Source of the DNA: Climacium dendroides
Taxonomy: Eukaryota; Streptophyta; Bryopsida; Hypnales; Climaciaceae
Direction of reading: 5' to 3'
NCBI GenBank assembly: GCA_950106755.1
Contig: OX467090.1
Coordinates: 16,367,489-16,431,488, forward strand
Length of the DNA: 64,000 bases
This document shows positions 21,798-32,277 of the stretch, one piece after another. The notes below the pieces were generated by a model that was not told the DNA's origin, ran no database searches, and saw only the letters and a list, made by a program, of their open reading frames with translations. The first letter of the stretch is position 1. Each line of letters starts with the position of its first letter. A program made the position numbers and the translations under genes.

Positions 21798-22923
21798 CTA
21801 TTCTTACAACACAAAATTGGTTAATTAGTATGGGTGGATAATTCTAGTAGCCCACCCATTTCCAACCATCATCCCATTTCCAATTTATAGGTTGCTTTCT
21901 TTCCATGAAGTTGTGCTTTCTTTCTTTGAGGTTGTGGTGGAGTTTTGTGATTGGTTGTAAGGCTATCAATATTGCAACCAACCCTTGGGCAATTTTGCAA
22001 TCAGCCTATGGTCAGAAATTGAAAGGTCTATACAACCATTACATGTCAAAGAGAATCTTACACTAAAAAATTCATAATAATTATATTTTATATAATTAAA
22101 TTTTAGAAAAACATAAAATCCTTCCAAACTCTATTTCACTACATGGGAAAACTTCCGCTCTCAAAAAATTTATGCTTCAAATATGCCTAATTGCTTAAAT
22201 GGTTGAAAATGGGTCAGCTATCTTAGTTGGTATGAAAATTAGAATGTCGGATCTGTCATGAGAGACGCGTGGGCTTGGATTTCGCATTGAGTGGCGTTTG
22301 CGGAGTTGTGGAGGTGTCAAAGGAGGTTTAGAGCGCCCAAGACGCCAACAGGATTTTGGCATCTCATTTGGGGACCTCAAAACCCTTGACCTCCACGTGG
22401 AGGTTTTGAAGACTCATCTTTCTCAAGTTGAGTCTCCCACATGATGGAGTGAGAGGTTTTGTCTCATGGACTTCATCTACACATGCTATCATTCTTTAAG
22501 AATGGCATTGACTTGACTTTGTAATTCTTTGTGAGGTTTTTTCAGTTTCTTTAGAAGCTTTTCCTCACGTTTTTATTACTTGAGAAAGATGTCACTATGT
22601 TTATAGGTGTATGTGTAGTGAAAATTGACACCTAAAGTAGTGAAAAATGGAGTTTTTGAATGTTATTGAGGATTTTTTCATGTGCTGGAATTGCAAGCAA
22701 AGTTGGAGCTTTGGCACCATAACCATGGGTTTAGGGGGGTTTAGCCATGGAAATGGATCCTAAACCCATATTTGGAAGTTAGGTGCATTATTGGCTTTGC
22801 TTTGGAGATTAAGATAAGAAAAAGGTGGGCTAGGAAGAAACCACCTAAGAAGTCCCAAAACTTAAGGGAGAAAAGTGTTTCTCTCTCCTAACTCTAAACT
22901 AGAGCTCGGAGTTGGAGGGCTTG
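21798..22923. other. Intergenic DNA left of the retrotransposon cluster
   Basis: No gene seen. Its right edge is defined by the LTR start TGTCGCA at 22924. Confidence 0.5.
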
Positions 22924-23170
22924 TGTCGCAACCTAACTTTTTGATTTTTCTCTCTATCGTGTTCTGTAACATGGAATTCGGACCGGATTGGCATGGAAGA
23001 GGAAAGAAAAGCCAAGAGTTAGAAAGACTAGAAACATAAGCCCTAAATGAACCAGATTATAGAGTGGAATGGATATCGGAAACGAATCCGGTCTAGTCCC
23101 CTAACCGGAAGAACGGATCCAGGATTTGCGTCCGGAAAATCGGAAAAAAGTAATGATGAGGTTTTCGGGG

Positions 23171-23178
23171 TATAAAAG
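23171..23178 (+). promoter_or_regulatory. TATA box of LTR gene copy 1
   Basis: TATAAAAG, about 350 bp upstream of the ATG at 23522 and inside the LTR. A GA microsatellite (about 23384-23405) lies in the presumed leader. Confidence 0.5.
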
Positions 23179-23521
23179 AGATTGTTTTAGGGTTTGTCTG
23201 TCATTTGCACCTAGGAGCACTATCGTACTTGGCGCGCTCTCAGTGCTTTGAGTTTGTGTCTGCAAATTGAGTGTGTTTTTGTGTGAATTGTGCAAAGTCT
23301 GAGAGTTGTGAGTGAGTGCGTTTGTTTTCTTTACACGGGCGCAGAGATTAGAAAAGAATTGAGTGCGTGAGCGAGGCGGAAATTGAGAGAGAGAGAGAGA
23401 GAGAAAGGGAGCACCGCGGGACTTGTGCATTGAGCGATTCGGTCGAGGTCGAGGAGTGTGTGTGAGGAAACGGGACGTGCAGCTAGGAGAGAAGGGAGGT
23501 AGTGATCTAAAAGAGAGACGA

Positions 23522-24370
23522 ATGCTACAGTTAAAGCGCGGACGAAATCAGGTACCAGCGAGCGCTCAGAGGATAGAAATTAGAGTGAGGAAAGTGGCTC
23601 CTTTAGAGCCCAGTAGTGAGCGGGAGAGAGTCGAGTTGATGGAGGACCTCTCCGCCATGGGTTGCGCAGGATTCCTGGGGAAACCCTAGGGGTTTCGGAA
23701 CGAGGCAATAGTGAGGGAGCTCATCAAAGGAGCCCCTAACCAATTCGATAACACTATTCGACCGGTTCCACCTATGTGGACCAGGGAGATCTGGAGGAAA
23801 GTTTACGATCTGGAGGAAGGTGGCGCGGAACAGGCCAGTTGGAAGGGAGAAAGCATGCGTGGGAAGTTCCGGGGAGCAGCTAACCTCAAGGACGGGTATG
23901 CAATCAAGGACTGCGTCAATGCGCGGCACAGACGATTGCTGGAATTCCTGGTCTCGATTCTACATCCGGAAAAATCTACTCGGGTGACTTCCACGCTCGG
24001 AAACGCGATCTTTGGAGCCCTGAGCGGAGAGAAGTGGATGGATTGGGCGGCATTCATTCAAATGATGGTGAATGTCTTAGTCTCAAATGTGGGAAAGAGT
24101 AGGGCTACTCCGGTAGGCCCCTACCTTTTCCACCTGTACAAGAATTAGAGTCTCCTGACGTCGGAGGAGAACAAGGAGTGGAGGGCGCAGATGGCTTTCC
24201 GGACGTGCGGTGGATCGGATGAGGAATCCGAGACGGAATCGGATAACCCGGAACTAGAGGAGAAGGGTGAAAACCCTAAAAAGAGGAATTGGGAAGACGA
24301 GGAAGAGGAGGAAGATGACATTCCTCTCAACCAAAGGATGAAGAGGACGTCCAGTCTAAGGGGGTCCCCT
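23522..24370 (+). pseudogene. LTR-resident gene, copy 1 (3' truncated)
   Basis: Reads from ATG 23522 in one frame with two in-frame TAG codons (23687-23689, where relatives have the Trp of KPWGF; and 24146-24148). It has the family N-terminus (MGCAGF), the core block (GKFRG..NLKDGYAI, RRLLEFLVSILHPEKSTRVT, GNAIFGALSG, GKSRATP.GPYLFHLY) and the start of the acidic region. It stops abruptly at 24370, where LTR A2 is inserted, so coiled coil and tail are lost. The core resembles in layout the 'putative plant transposon protein' domain of Tat/Ogre elements; that is inference from motif order, not from a search. Confidence 0.7.
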
Positions 24371-24658
24371 TGTGGGAATGTGATCCCACATGCTAGACCC
24401 ATAATACTAGCATATGACGGAAAATTCAAAAATTGTCTCCTTCAAAGGGAAAGTTTTTGAGTTCTCCTAGGAAGTTAGGGCAATTTAGGAAAATCGGATT
24501 TCCGGATTCGGAAAAATTTCATTAAGGCTAAAAACCTAAATCCGGAACCCTAGAAAGTTCCGGAAATCGGATGACGGTGCCGGTCCTAAAAACCGGAAAC
24601 CGGATCCGTACTAGGGATAGGATTTTGCCGTCAAAACCTGTCCCGTACATCGGACCAG

Positions 24659-24666
24659 TATAAGAG
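24659..24666 (+). promoter_or_regulatory. TATA box of LTR gene copy 2
   Basis: TATAAGAG, about 200 bp before the ATG at 24861. Confidence 0.5.
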
Positions 24667-24860
24667 GGGGACTGTAGCCGGCAGTGGGCACGCGTATCTC
24701 TTTGTTTGTTCTTCCGCCGGCGTATTCCGTCTTCCTAGCTTTGTTAGAATTCCGGTAGATTGAGGGATTGTGTGAGTTGTGATCGTGCAGGGGTTACCGG
24801 AGTGAAAGTTTGTGAGCAGAGAGTTAGGGAGAGATTGTGTGAGGGTTGTTCGTGAGCACG

Positions 24861-26963
24861 ATGACTTCTAGGGCAAGCCGGCGGAAGTTGAAGGACTTGC
24901 CTGAGGACTCGGAGGACGAGATGCCGCCACCGGCGCCCCGGCCGAGGACCATTCCGGTGATGAAGGTGGTTCTGGAGGTTCCGACAGAGGAGGACCGGCT
25001 GATGCGTTTACGGGAGAACCTCCACAACATGGGGTGTGACGGACTCTTAGAGGTGCCGTGGGGGATCCGGGAGGAGAGTCTGGTTTTGGACATACTTCGT
25101 CCGGAAAGTGGCATCTTGGATACCACCATCCGGACGAAGCCAGACTTGTGGACGGTGAACACATGGAGGGCCGTCTACAAGTTCCGGGAGATGCCGGACA
25201 AGATTATGGAGAAGAACCAGGAGGTGATGGAGGGTGAATTCCGGGCGCCCGCCAACCTGAAGGAAGGTCACCAAGTTTCCGACCTGGTGAATCCAGAGTA
25301 CCGGGATGTGATAGCGTTTCTTAATCCTATCCTCCATCCCACTAAGCCGCGGCGAGTAGTAGCGAAGGTGGCCTCCGCCATCTTGGGGAGCCTCTAGGGA
25401 AAAATGATGATGGACTAGGCAGCCATCATCCATGAGTTAGTCGGGGACTTGGTGCGTTCCCTCTGGTTCGAAAAGAAGAGCCAGAGTCCTCTTCCGGCAT
25501 ATCTGTCTCATCTATACGCTCATCACTCTCTGCTCAAGGCAAACAAAGAGAGTGCGTATCAAGACCTAGTCTAGCTCCAGCAGTATGGGGGAGAAGAGCC
25601 CTCGCCTCGAGACATATCGGACGATGAGGAGACAGAAGAAGAGGAGCCGGTCTCTCCGCTAAAGAAGAGGAAAAGGCGGAATAGGACGCCGCTGGTAAAT
25701 CCGTTAGAGGAGCCTCCCGCACCGGAACCATAGGAAGAAGTTCAGGAGGTGAAGACGGAGACCGGACCTGCTCCGGAAGAAGTCTGACCGTCCACGCAAT
25801 TGGTTAGGTCGGTACGACCGCACACTGTGGACACTCAGGTCGAGGCCGGACCCTTCCGAACCAGGATGATAGAGGTAGAGGAGGGAGACAGGACCACCAT
25901 GCGACTAGGAGGGACGCCCTTAGAAGACATCTAGGAGATGGCTCAGCACCTAGTGTGGTGGGTAGATGACCTCATCCAGATCTGCGAGAACTATGATGGA
26001 GCTCTCAAACGAGTGTGCTGGAAGATGGCATTAACCGACCGGAATGCCATCTTCCGGAGGATGGATGCATTGGTGGCAGCGGAGCAACAAAACGGCCTCC
26101 TCATAGAAGAACGGAAGAATTTGGTGACAGAGCTGAGGACGTTGCGTGTAGAGAACTGGACGTTGCGAGACCAAGTCCGGGACTTAGAATCCAGATGTGT
26201 GGATTTGGAGAGTACTCTCCGCACAGCTCAAGAGATAGCCCGGCTTACAGAAGAGGACCATCGCCGGCAGATAGCGGCATTGTGCCAAGGTGTAGTTCAG
26301 CTTCGGAGCTCTCTGGATGTACCGGCGGATTATATCAACAAGGCCCGGCTGATTGAAGCCAACCTCGATGCAGCCACCAACTCAAGCCGGGTTCCTATCG
26401 TCAAATGCTTGCTAGAGCAGGCGAAACGGATGGATACATCCTGGGCCGTGATGAGGGAGATGATGGAGTATTTTATTCCCACTGAGTCGGATCCGGCACC
26501 TCAGTCTCCCCCGTCAGCGCAAACTTTGGTGGTTCCGGAAAGCAGCAATCCGGAATCTATGGTTACGGAGGTCTCACCGGTGGTACCGGTGAATCCGGAA
26601 CTTTCACCACTAGCCGGAAGGCCAGAAGGAGTGGACTGGGGAGCCGTGGTACCTCAGTCCAGCGAAGACCTACTTCCGGTGACTTTGACCATCGACCTGA
26701 CAAGTGCTTCTCCGGAAGCTCACGCTGGACGGACAGTACAGTCTTCTCCGCGTCATAAGAAGACCCAAAAGGATTCCCAGGGGAGTCTGGACAATCAGGT
26801 AGTCGGGACCCGGAGTGTAGATAAGGACACCAGTATCGTGGAAGTCCAAAGATGGGGCCAAAGGGGTCTGAATCTGTTTTCTCTGGAAAGTAGCCGGAAG
26901 GAGGTAAAGCTGGATCTTCTGAAGGACTATGTTCCTCCCAAAGATTTGGATTCCAAAGAATAG
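24861..26963 (+). pseudogene. LTR-resident gene, copy 2 (full length, six in-frame stops)
   Basis: About 700 codons in a single frame from ATG 24861 to TAG 26961-26963, with five TAG and one TGA inside (25395, 25416, 25572, 25731, 25785, 25932) and no frameshift. The TAG at 25416 replaces the Trp of the conserved DWA motif (TGG to TAG). Order: basic N-terminus, MGCDGL, core with HPTKPRRV and the AYLSHLY block, acidic/proline linker, a long heptad-rich coiled coil (from about codon 375), then a Pro/Ser/Glu tail. The coiled coil suggests oligomerisation. This is the longest relative in the window. The function is unknown; stops of the C-to-T/G-to-A type suggest decay of methylated DNA. Confidence 0.7.
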
Positions 26964-27098
26964 TATGCAGTAGTGTAGTATAGCGGCAATACCGGAGTCC
27001 GGCCGTCAAAGCCGGAAAAATAGGATCTGGGATTTACCAGAAATCTAGCGGACCAGTAGGAATGTTTTGTAGGATTTTTAGGATGATGTTAGTCTTAG

Positions 27099-27106
27099 TA
27101 TAAGTA
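27099..27106 (+). promoter_or_regulatory. Second TATA box of LTR A2, downstream of the gene
   Basis: TATAAGTA, 136 bp after the stop of gene copy 2. By position this is the ordinary LTR promoter for the retrotransposon RNA, which places the gene in U3. Confidence 0.45.
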
Positions 27107-27782
27107 GGAGTTTTAATGGCCTTTCTGGTCATTCACAGCCATCTCATAGTTTCAGCATTGTACCTTTTTTTGAGCTTAATTCTAAAGTGTTTGGAATATC
27201 CATTTTCTTATCTTTCTTGTATACGGTCTATGTTTGTAGGAGGTGTGGGTCCGTTCTTATGTTTCCGGAACTGAGAACTTACCTTGTGTGGCAAGAGTCG
27301 ATTTCGTGAGAGTATCCGGATGTACTAATTTGAGGTGGAGATCAACCGGATGGTTCCAGTAGTAGGGTTAGTGTAGTATTGCTCGGATGCCGGTATAGCT
27401 TGCGTGTAGGATACAGCCTTAGGTGAAAGGGGTATCTGAGAGGCTACTAGCAACTTCCGCGTACAGAAGTATTGCAAGACGTGCCCATATTCTGGATTGC
27501 TGGAATTCCCCGTAGAACAGAGTCAAGCCCCGGCGCAAGCCCAAGAGAGTACAGGAAAAACCACCCGGTCGACAAGAGGCTTAGTTCTCGATTAAAGATT
27601 AGAATGTCCTTATGGTTCTTGACCGTCCCTGTGTGACCTAATCTAGAAGGGCCTTCCGGATTTGTGAGGCGACGGAACAGGAGGACACTTCCGGTCCCTA
27701 AAGAGTTAGATTAGTATTAGTATTAGAGAGAGAGAGAGTGAAAGAGCGTGTTTCCGGACACGGTAAGCATCCGGACGGTGGA

Positions 27783-30404
27783 TGTCGTAGCACAAGAAAG
27801 CAAAAATCCTTCTCTAAGGCTCAATATTTCTTAAAAGACACCTTAAAGTGACTCGAGTATCGTTCCCATGAAGATCGAATTTCCTAGGTTCACAATTACC
27901 GGAAAATGGTAGAGTGATGGTCACGAGACACACACACACAAAACCCCAAGCAAAACAATAGACCAGAACTTCCACTTGGCCTCTTTGTTTCCTTGGACAA
28001 ACACGACCGGATCCCTCCGGTCCAACAATTACTAATACACTATAGACCGTATCTTCCCGATCTAACAACACTAACCAGATTGATTCCGATCTAACACCCA
28101 CTTGTTTATCACACAGACTCTCTAACTGGTTAGTTTACTACCCTGTGGCTTTACACTACCCTGTAACTCCCCCAACACTTCTATTCACATACCTTTGGTA
28201 GTTATATGTATTTACGTTTTTCAGACCATAACCGGAATCCGCATTTCCACAGATCTAACCTTAACCTCTAGTATTCACATCCGGTCTAGATCCCTACCTG
28301 TAACCATGTGGATTTTAACCTCTCGACGAGGGATCTGCTTAATTGGGATTTAGGAAGGAAGCTTAACTCCTACCCTTCCATTTTAAAGTGTCAGAAGTTT
28401 CACTATGTGATCAAACTTTCAAAAATAAACTTTCAAATCCTACAAATGAGAAAACAGACCGTCCTCACAATTGGAAAGGAAATGCAGTCGTATCCAGTAG
28501 GTCACGCAAGCCGGTCTAATTCCTCCTAACCAATGCTACAACGACAGCCTACTGAGTTAGTCCTAAATCCGGTCTGAACTAGCAGGGAAGAGAGGGGAAA
28601 CGAGCGCTGCGGAGGCGTGCTAACCCTTACTCTTTTCGGAAAGTGGTCCTCAATCCGTACTCCCTTCCGAGTCCACTTCTAGTCCACACTAGAGATCCCT
28701 TCTGCCTCCATCCACACGCACTAATTCAATACTGGACCGGATAAACTCAACATCCGGATACACCTTGTATCCACTTACACTCACTTTCCAGCCTGGACTT
28801 CCAAAACACGGACAAGTGTCAAGTACACACAACTATGATTTCTTTCAATCACGCCAAGAGCGAACTCCCAGGTACTCATGAATATAAGAAGGTAAGATAA
28901 AGATGCACACCGGGACCAAAGAAGTCCCGGATTTAAATACTAAACTACTCCCTCAAAATCCTAACCTAAAAGTAACGCTCCAACCAATCAGGGCCTAACA
29001 CGTTTCATTCCTTTGCTAATTTCTAGCCCTGTTGACTTTCACTCAAACTCCCACTACTTCTGCTAAAAGTGGATCTCAGATCCTATAATTACGGACCCGG
29101 TCACTTTTCAACTGCTAGTGGCTATGTCACTCAAAAAGCAAACTTCCTAATTATGTACAACTATCTCAAAACTTTAGATTTTCACTACCCTATCCTCAGA
29201 AATTTACCCTACGTAACTTTCTAAGTTTTTAACTTCTTCATGGCCGGCTTCTTTCCGGTTCCGGTCTTCTGTCCTTGGCGTACCTTACCCCGAGCGGCAA
29301 GCTTCTTCTTCTTGGATGCTGCAGCCTTGGTCGCTCGAGTCTCTGCCAGTGCTTGATTCGGGTCAGAATACGGCTCTGAGTCTTCCTCAGTACCGGATTC
29401 TTCATCCTCGTCCTCTTCTTCTTCTTCCTCCTCCTCGTCATCGTCCTCTTCTTTATAATTGGAGGCTTCTTCTTCTGCGTGGTTGGTGTGGGCGGAACAT
29501 TGGCTCTAGCACTCTGAGGAGTGGTTTCTTCAATCGGTCTGCCTTTCCCGGATCCTTGCCCCTGTGATCCGGTCTTCCTTTCCTCCATTGACCCAGTTTC
29601 GCTTCCCAAAGCTAAGTTGAGTAGGGTGGAAGGAAATACCTTTTGTGTCTTTGCAGGAGGAGGCGAAGAGACTGGAGATAACTCACTTAGGTTGATAAAC
29701 TTGGTGCTCAGCCCTGGTTTGGGCACGTTCTTCTTCTCGGATGGTTCCGGTCCAGATCTTGTCTTCTCTTCCGTTGCGGCCTTCACCTCTTCCGATGGTT
29801 CCCTCGCCTTGCTTGTTGTCTCCACTTCTCTGGTCTTCTCTTCCTCAGCAGCTTCTATTGCTTGCGCTGCATTAAGAGCAACGTCAGTTACTTCTCCCAG
29901 TAGGGAAGTCATTTCTCCTTTAGGCTCTGACCGGATGGAAGAGCTTGGCACGTCCTCCATCTTGTCCTTCGCCTTTACTTCTTCTTCGGTGACCGGAAGG
30001 GGTGCTGGTGCGAGTTCCGTTTCTGTTTCCGATCCCTGCTCCCGCTCTCTTCGTCCTTCTACCTCCTTCATCACCTCGTGCAGTGGCTCCACTATTGCCT
30101 GCCATCCATTTCTGGTCTCCGGTCTTCTATTTTATTCCGGTTTCCGGTTTCTAATGAAAATCACTCTGACCTACTCCTGACCTACCTATGCCGTTTCCGG
30201 ACTTTCGGTTTCCGATTATTCTGGTTTCCGGTTACTTCTGTTAACACTATTATCTATTCTAAAGTAACCCTCTTCCGGTATCCGGTCCCTAACTACTTAC
30301 GGTCTACTTTTCTAAAGAAAAACAAAAAAAATAGGGAGTAAAAAGAGCTCTATTCCCCTTATTTCCCTTCTAAACCTAAAGATTGGATTTCCGTGCTCCC
30401 ACAC
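27783..30404 (-). mobile_element. LTR B, minus orientation, partial gene inside
   Basis: Its 3' end (plus strand TGTCGTAGCACAAG at 27783) and the nearby segment around CTCGAGTATCGTTCCCATG match the end of the LTRs at 32278 and 46146. Its 5' end is taken as TGTGTGGGAG at 30404, next to AT-rich host DNA. No target duplication was found, so one end may be truncated. A TATA-like TATTTAAAT (minus, 28931-28939) lies between the gene remnant and U5. Confidence 0.55.
29238..30147 (-). pseudogene. LTR-resident gene, copy 3 (C-terminal part only)
   Basis: Open frame of nearly 300 codons without a proper ATG (the frame passes upstream of 30092). It is rich in Glu, Lys, Ser and Pro, with an alanine/glutamate stretch likely to be helical and a very basic end. 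The conserved N-terminal core is absent. It occupies the position in LTR B that the tail of the gene has in the other LTRs, and its composition matches their tails. Homology is inferred from position and composition. Confidence 0.4.
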
Positions 30405-31801
30405 AAGGTTATATTTTTTCATGCATTTTCCTCAGATTTTTACCCATAATATAGATATCTATAAAATAAATCTCCTATAATCATGTATTGAAGGTGTTAA
30501 TAATTGAAACCTATAATATAACTATTCAATGAGCATGGAAGGTGCTTATAACCTAGCCTCTTTTAATTTAAATATCTTATAAAAATGGAAGCTTCTTATA
30601 ACATAGAGACTAATAATTTAAATATACAAAAACCATAGAAGGTGCCTATAACATCAGTACCTATAATGTAAGAGCCTAGGCTCTTAGGCTCATGCACTGA
30701 AGTCTTTAGGTTCATATTGTTGCAAATGTGAGTACTAGGAGTGACATCCCTATATATGACTTTCTTTATAAATTTTCAAACATTCATAACCTGTACATGA
30801 CTAGTAATTTTTGAAGTATCTTCTAATACCTTATTTAATTGAGTTAAGCACTTGTTGGACTAAATACAATGATCAATTTTGATGGCAAAATTTCCTTAGA
30901 ACTTGTGTGACTGTTTTTTTTGTAATTAACTGATGAATACAATATGTATACATTTTTTCGAATGAGATACATTAAATACAAAGTTTGCTTTCAATGAATT
31001 TTCATGAATTATTTATTGGAGTTTAAAGACTTGCTTGACTAAATACAATGATTGAATTGAATGAGTACAATTATAATTTACAACTTCTGTGAGTTTTTAG
31101 TTCTTCCTACAACGAATGATTATTGGTAAAACAATTGCATGTAATTGTAAATAATAATATTTTAGATATATTAAATATGTAAAATTATTGAATACATGCA
31201 ATTGTTTTACCAATATAAATCCTAATGATGAAGTTGTTCAGTTTGTGTTTTAAGGTCATAAAGGAATCAACTAACCATAAATATTTTAAATACGTTGTAT
31301 TATAATGAGACCTTGTTTTTTACGAAAAGCTCTCAAAACAATGATAAGCCTTAGTTTCAGTTGGCCAGTAAATGACCAAATTTTTTGGCATATACTAGGA
31401 CTAAAGTGCAATAGTTCAACTTTGCATTATATTGCAAAACAAAACCCATGCAAAGTACCTCTAATTAGCAAAAATGGTGTCTTCAAAGAAAATGAGATTA
31501 TGGAGTCCTAGAAGTGTAGGGATGATTTTTAGCGTCACTAAGGAGGCAATAAAAGATGCTCGATTTTGTTCCCTCTTTAAAATTTAGAAATACAAGTATG
31601 CATTATGCAAGAAATACTGAAATTCATTTGTTTGAACAATTAGGATGCCTTGAATTACTCCGAGAAAGATCTTTTACAAGCCATTCAAGTAAAATTGAAC
31701 TTCTAAAGTTAGGATTGCATTTGTATGCATGAGGGTTAATAAGTCCCAATTACATCAATATCTTCAGCAAAAGTATTGCATTCTTGTATACATATATAGT
31801 C
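30405..31801. other. AT-rich intergenic DNA, nothing identified
   Basis: Short loosely repeated phrases (AAGGTGCTTATAAC, CATGCAATTGTTTTACC and inverse). No gene. Confidence 0.45.
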
Positions 31802-32214
31802 TAAGGTAGAACCACCCATTTCCGACCAATGACTCCTATTCAACCTATAGGTGTAGTTATTTCCAACTACATACTCTAAAGATTGGAATGTGATTTTTTG
31901 AACTTGTCAAGGTTGGAACTAATTACTTCATGACACATGTCCCAAATGAGTGAGAAAGAAAATAGGAATCAATGAGTAAAAAAATATTTCTTGAATGATC
32001 GGAATTTGAAGAATGAAGACATTGGCCATGGATCCAAAGCACTTTTTACTTCTTAAAATTCACTATAATTTCAATTCAAGCGATCAAATTATAAATTTTT
32101 TTGCAATCCCTATCATTTCTATTGAGGTACCTCTAAAAATATTTACTATACCCTATAGTACTCCACATCATGCTACGATTGCTTAAGTTATCGGCTAAAG
32201 GCGGTTCTACCTGA
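31802..32214. mobile_element. MITE, family C copy 2 (413 bp)
   Basis: Starts TAAGGTAGAACCA and ends CGGTTCTACCTGA (inverted with two differences). The interior aligns with 935-1334, e.g. TTCTTGAATGATCGGAATTTG and GACATTGGCC. It ends 64 bp left of the solo LTR. Confidence 0.65.
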
Positions 32215-32277
32215 ATGTCTAGAAATGAAGATGAGACAATCTAATTTTAGTATTCTGTGTATATGCATTTGAACATA

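Larger units (their letters stand above)
22924..24370 (+). mobile_element. Truncated gene-bearing LTR (A1)
   Basis: Begins TGTCGCAACCTAACTTTTTG, almost the start of the solo LTR at 41247 (minus). It carries its own TATA box and the first part of the LTR-resident gene, and is cut off at 24370/24371 where another LTR begins. The downstream half of this LTR was not found in the window. Confidence 0.65.
24371..27782 (+). mobile_element. Gene-bearing LTR (A2), inserted into A1
   Basis: The open frame of copy 1 stops matching its relatives at 24370, and TGTGGGAATG, a plausible LTR start, follows. The LTR then holds a TATA box, a full-length gene copy, and a second TATA box (27099-27106) followed by an R/U5-like stretch. 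At 27783 it meets the end of another LTR in opposite orientation. Its own 3' end was not identified, so the right limit is provisional. Confidence 0.5.

Noticed and set aside
29521..30180. 219-codon plus-strand frame
   Set aside because: Ser/Leu-rich complement of the LTR B gene remnant; opposite to the LTR direction and without an ATG context of note.
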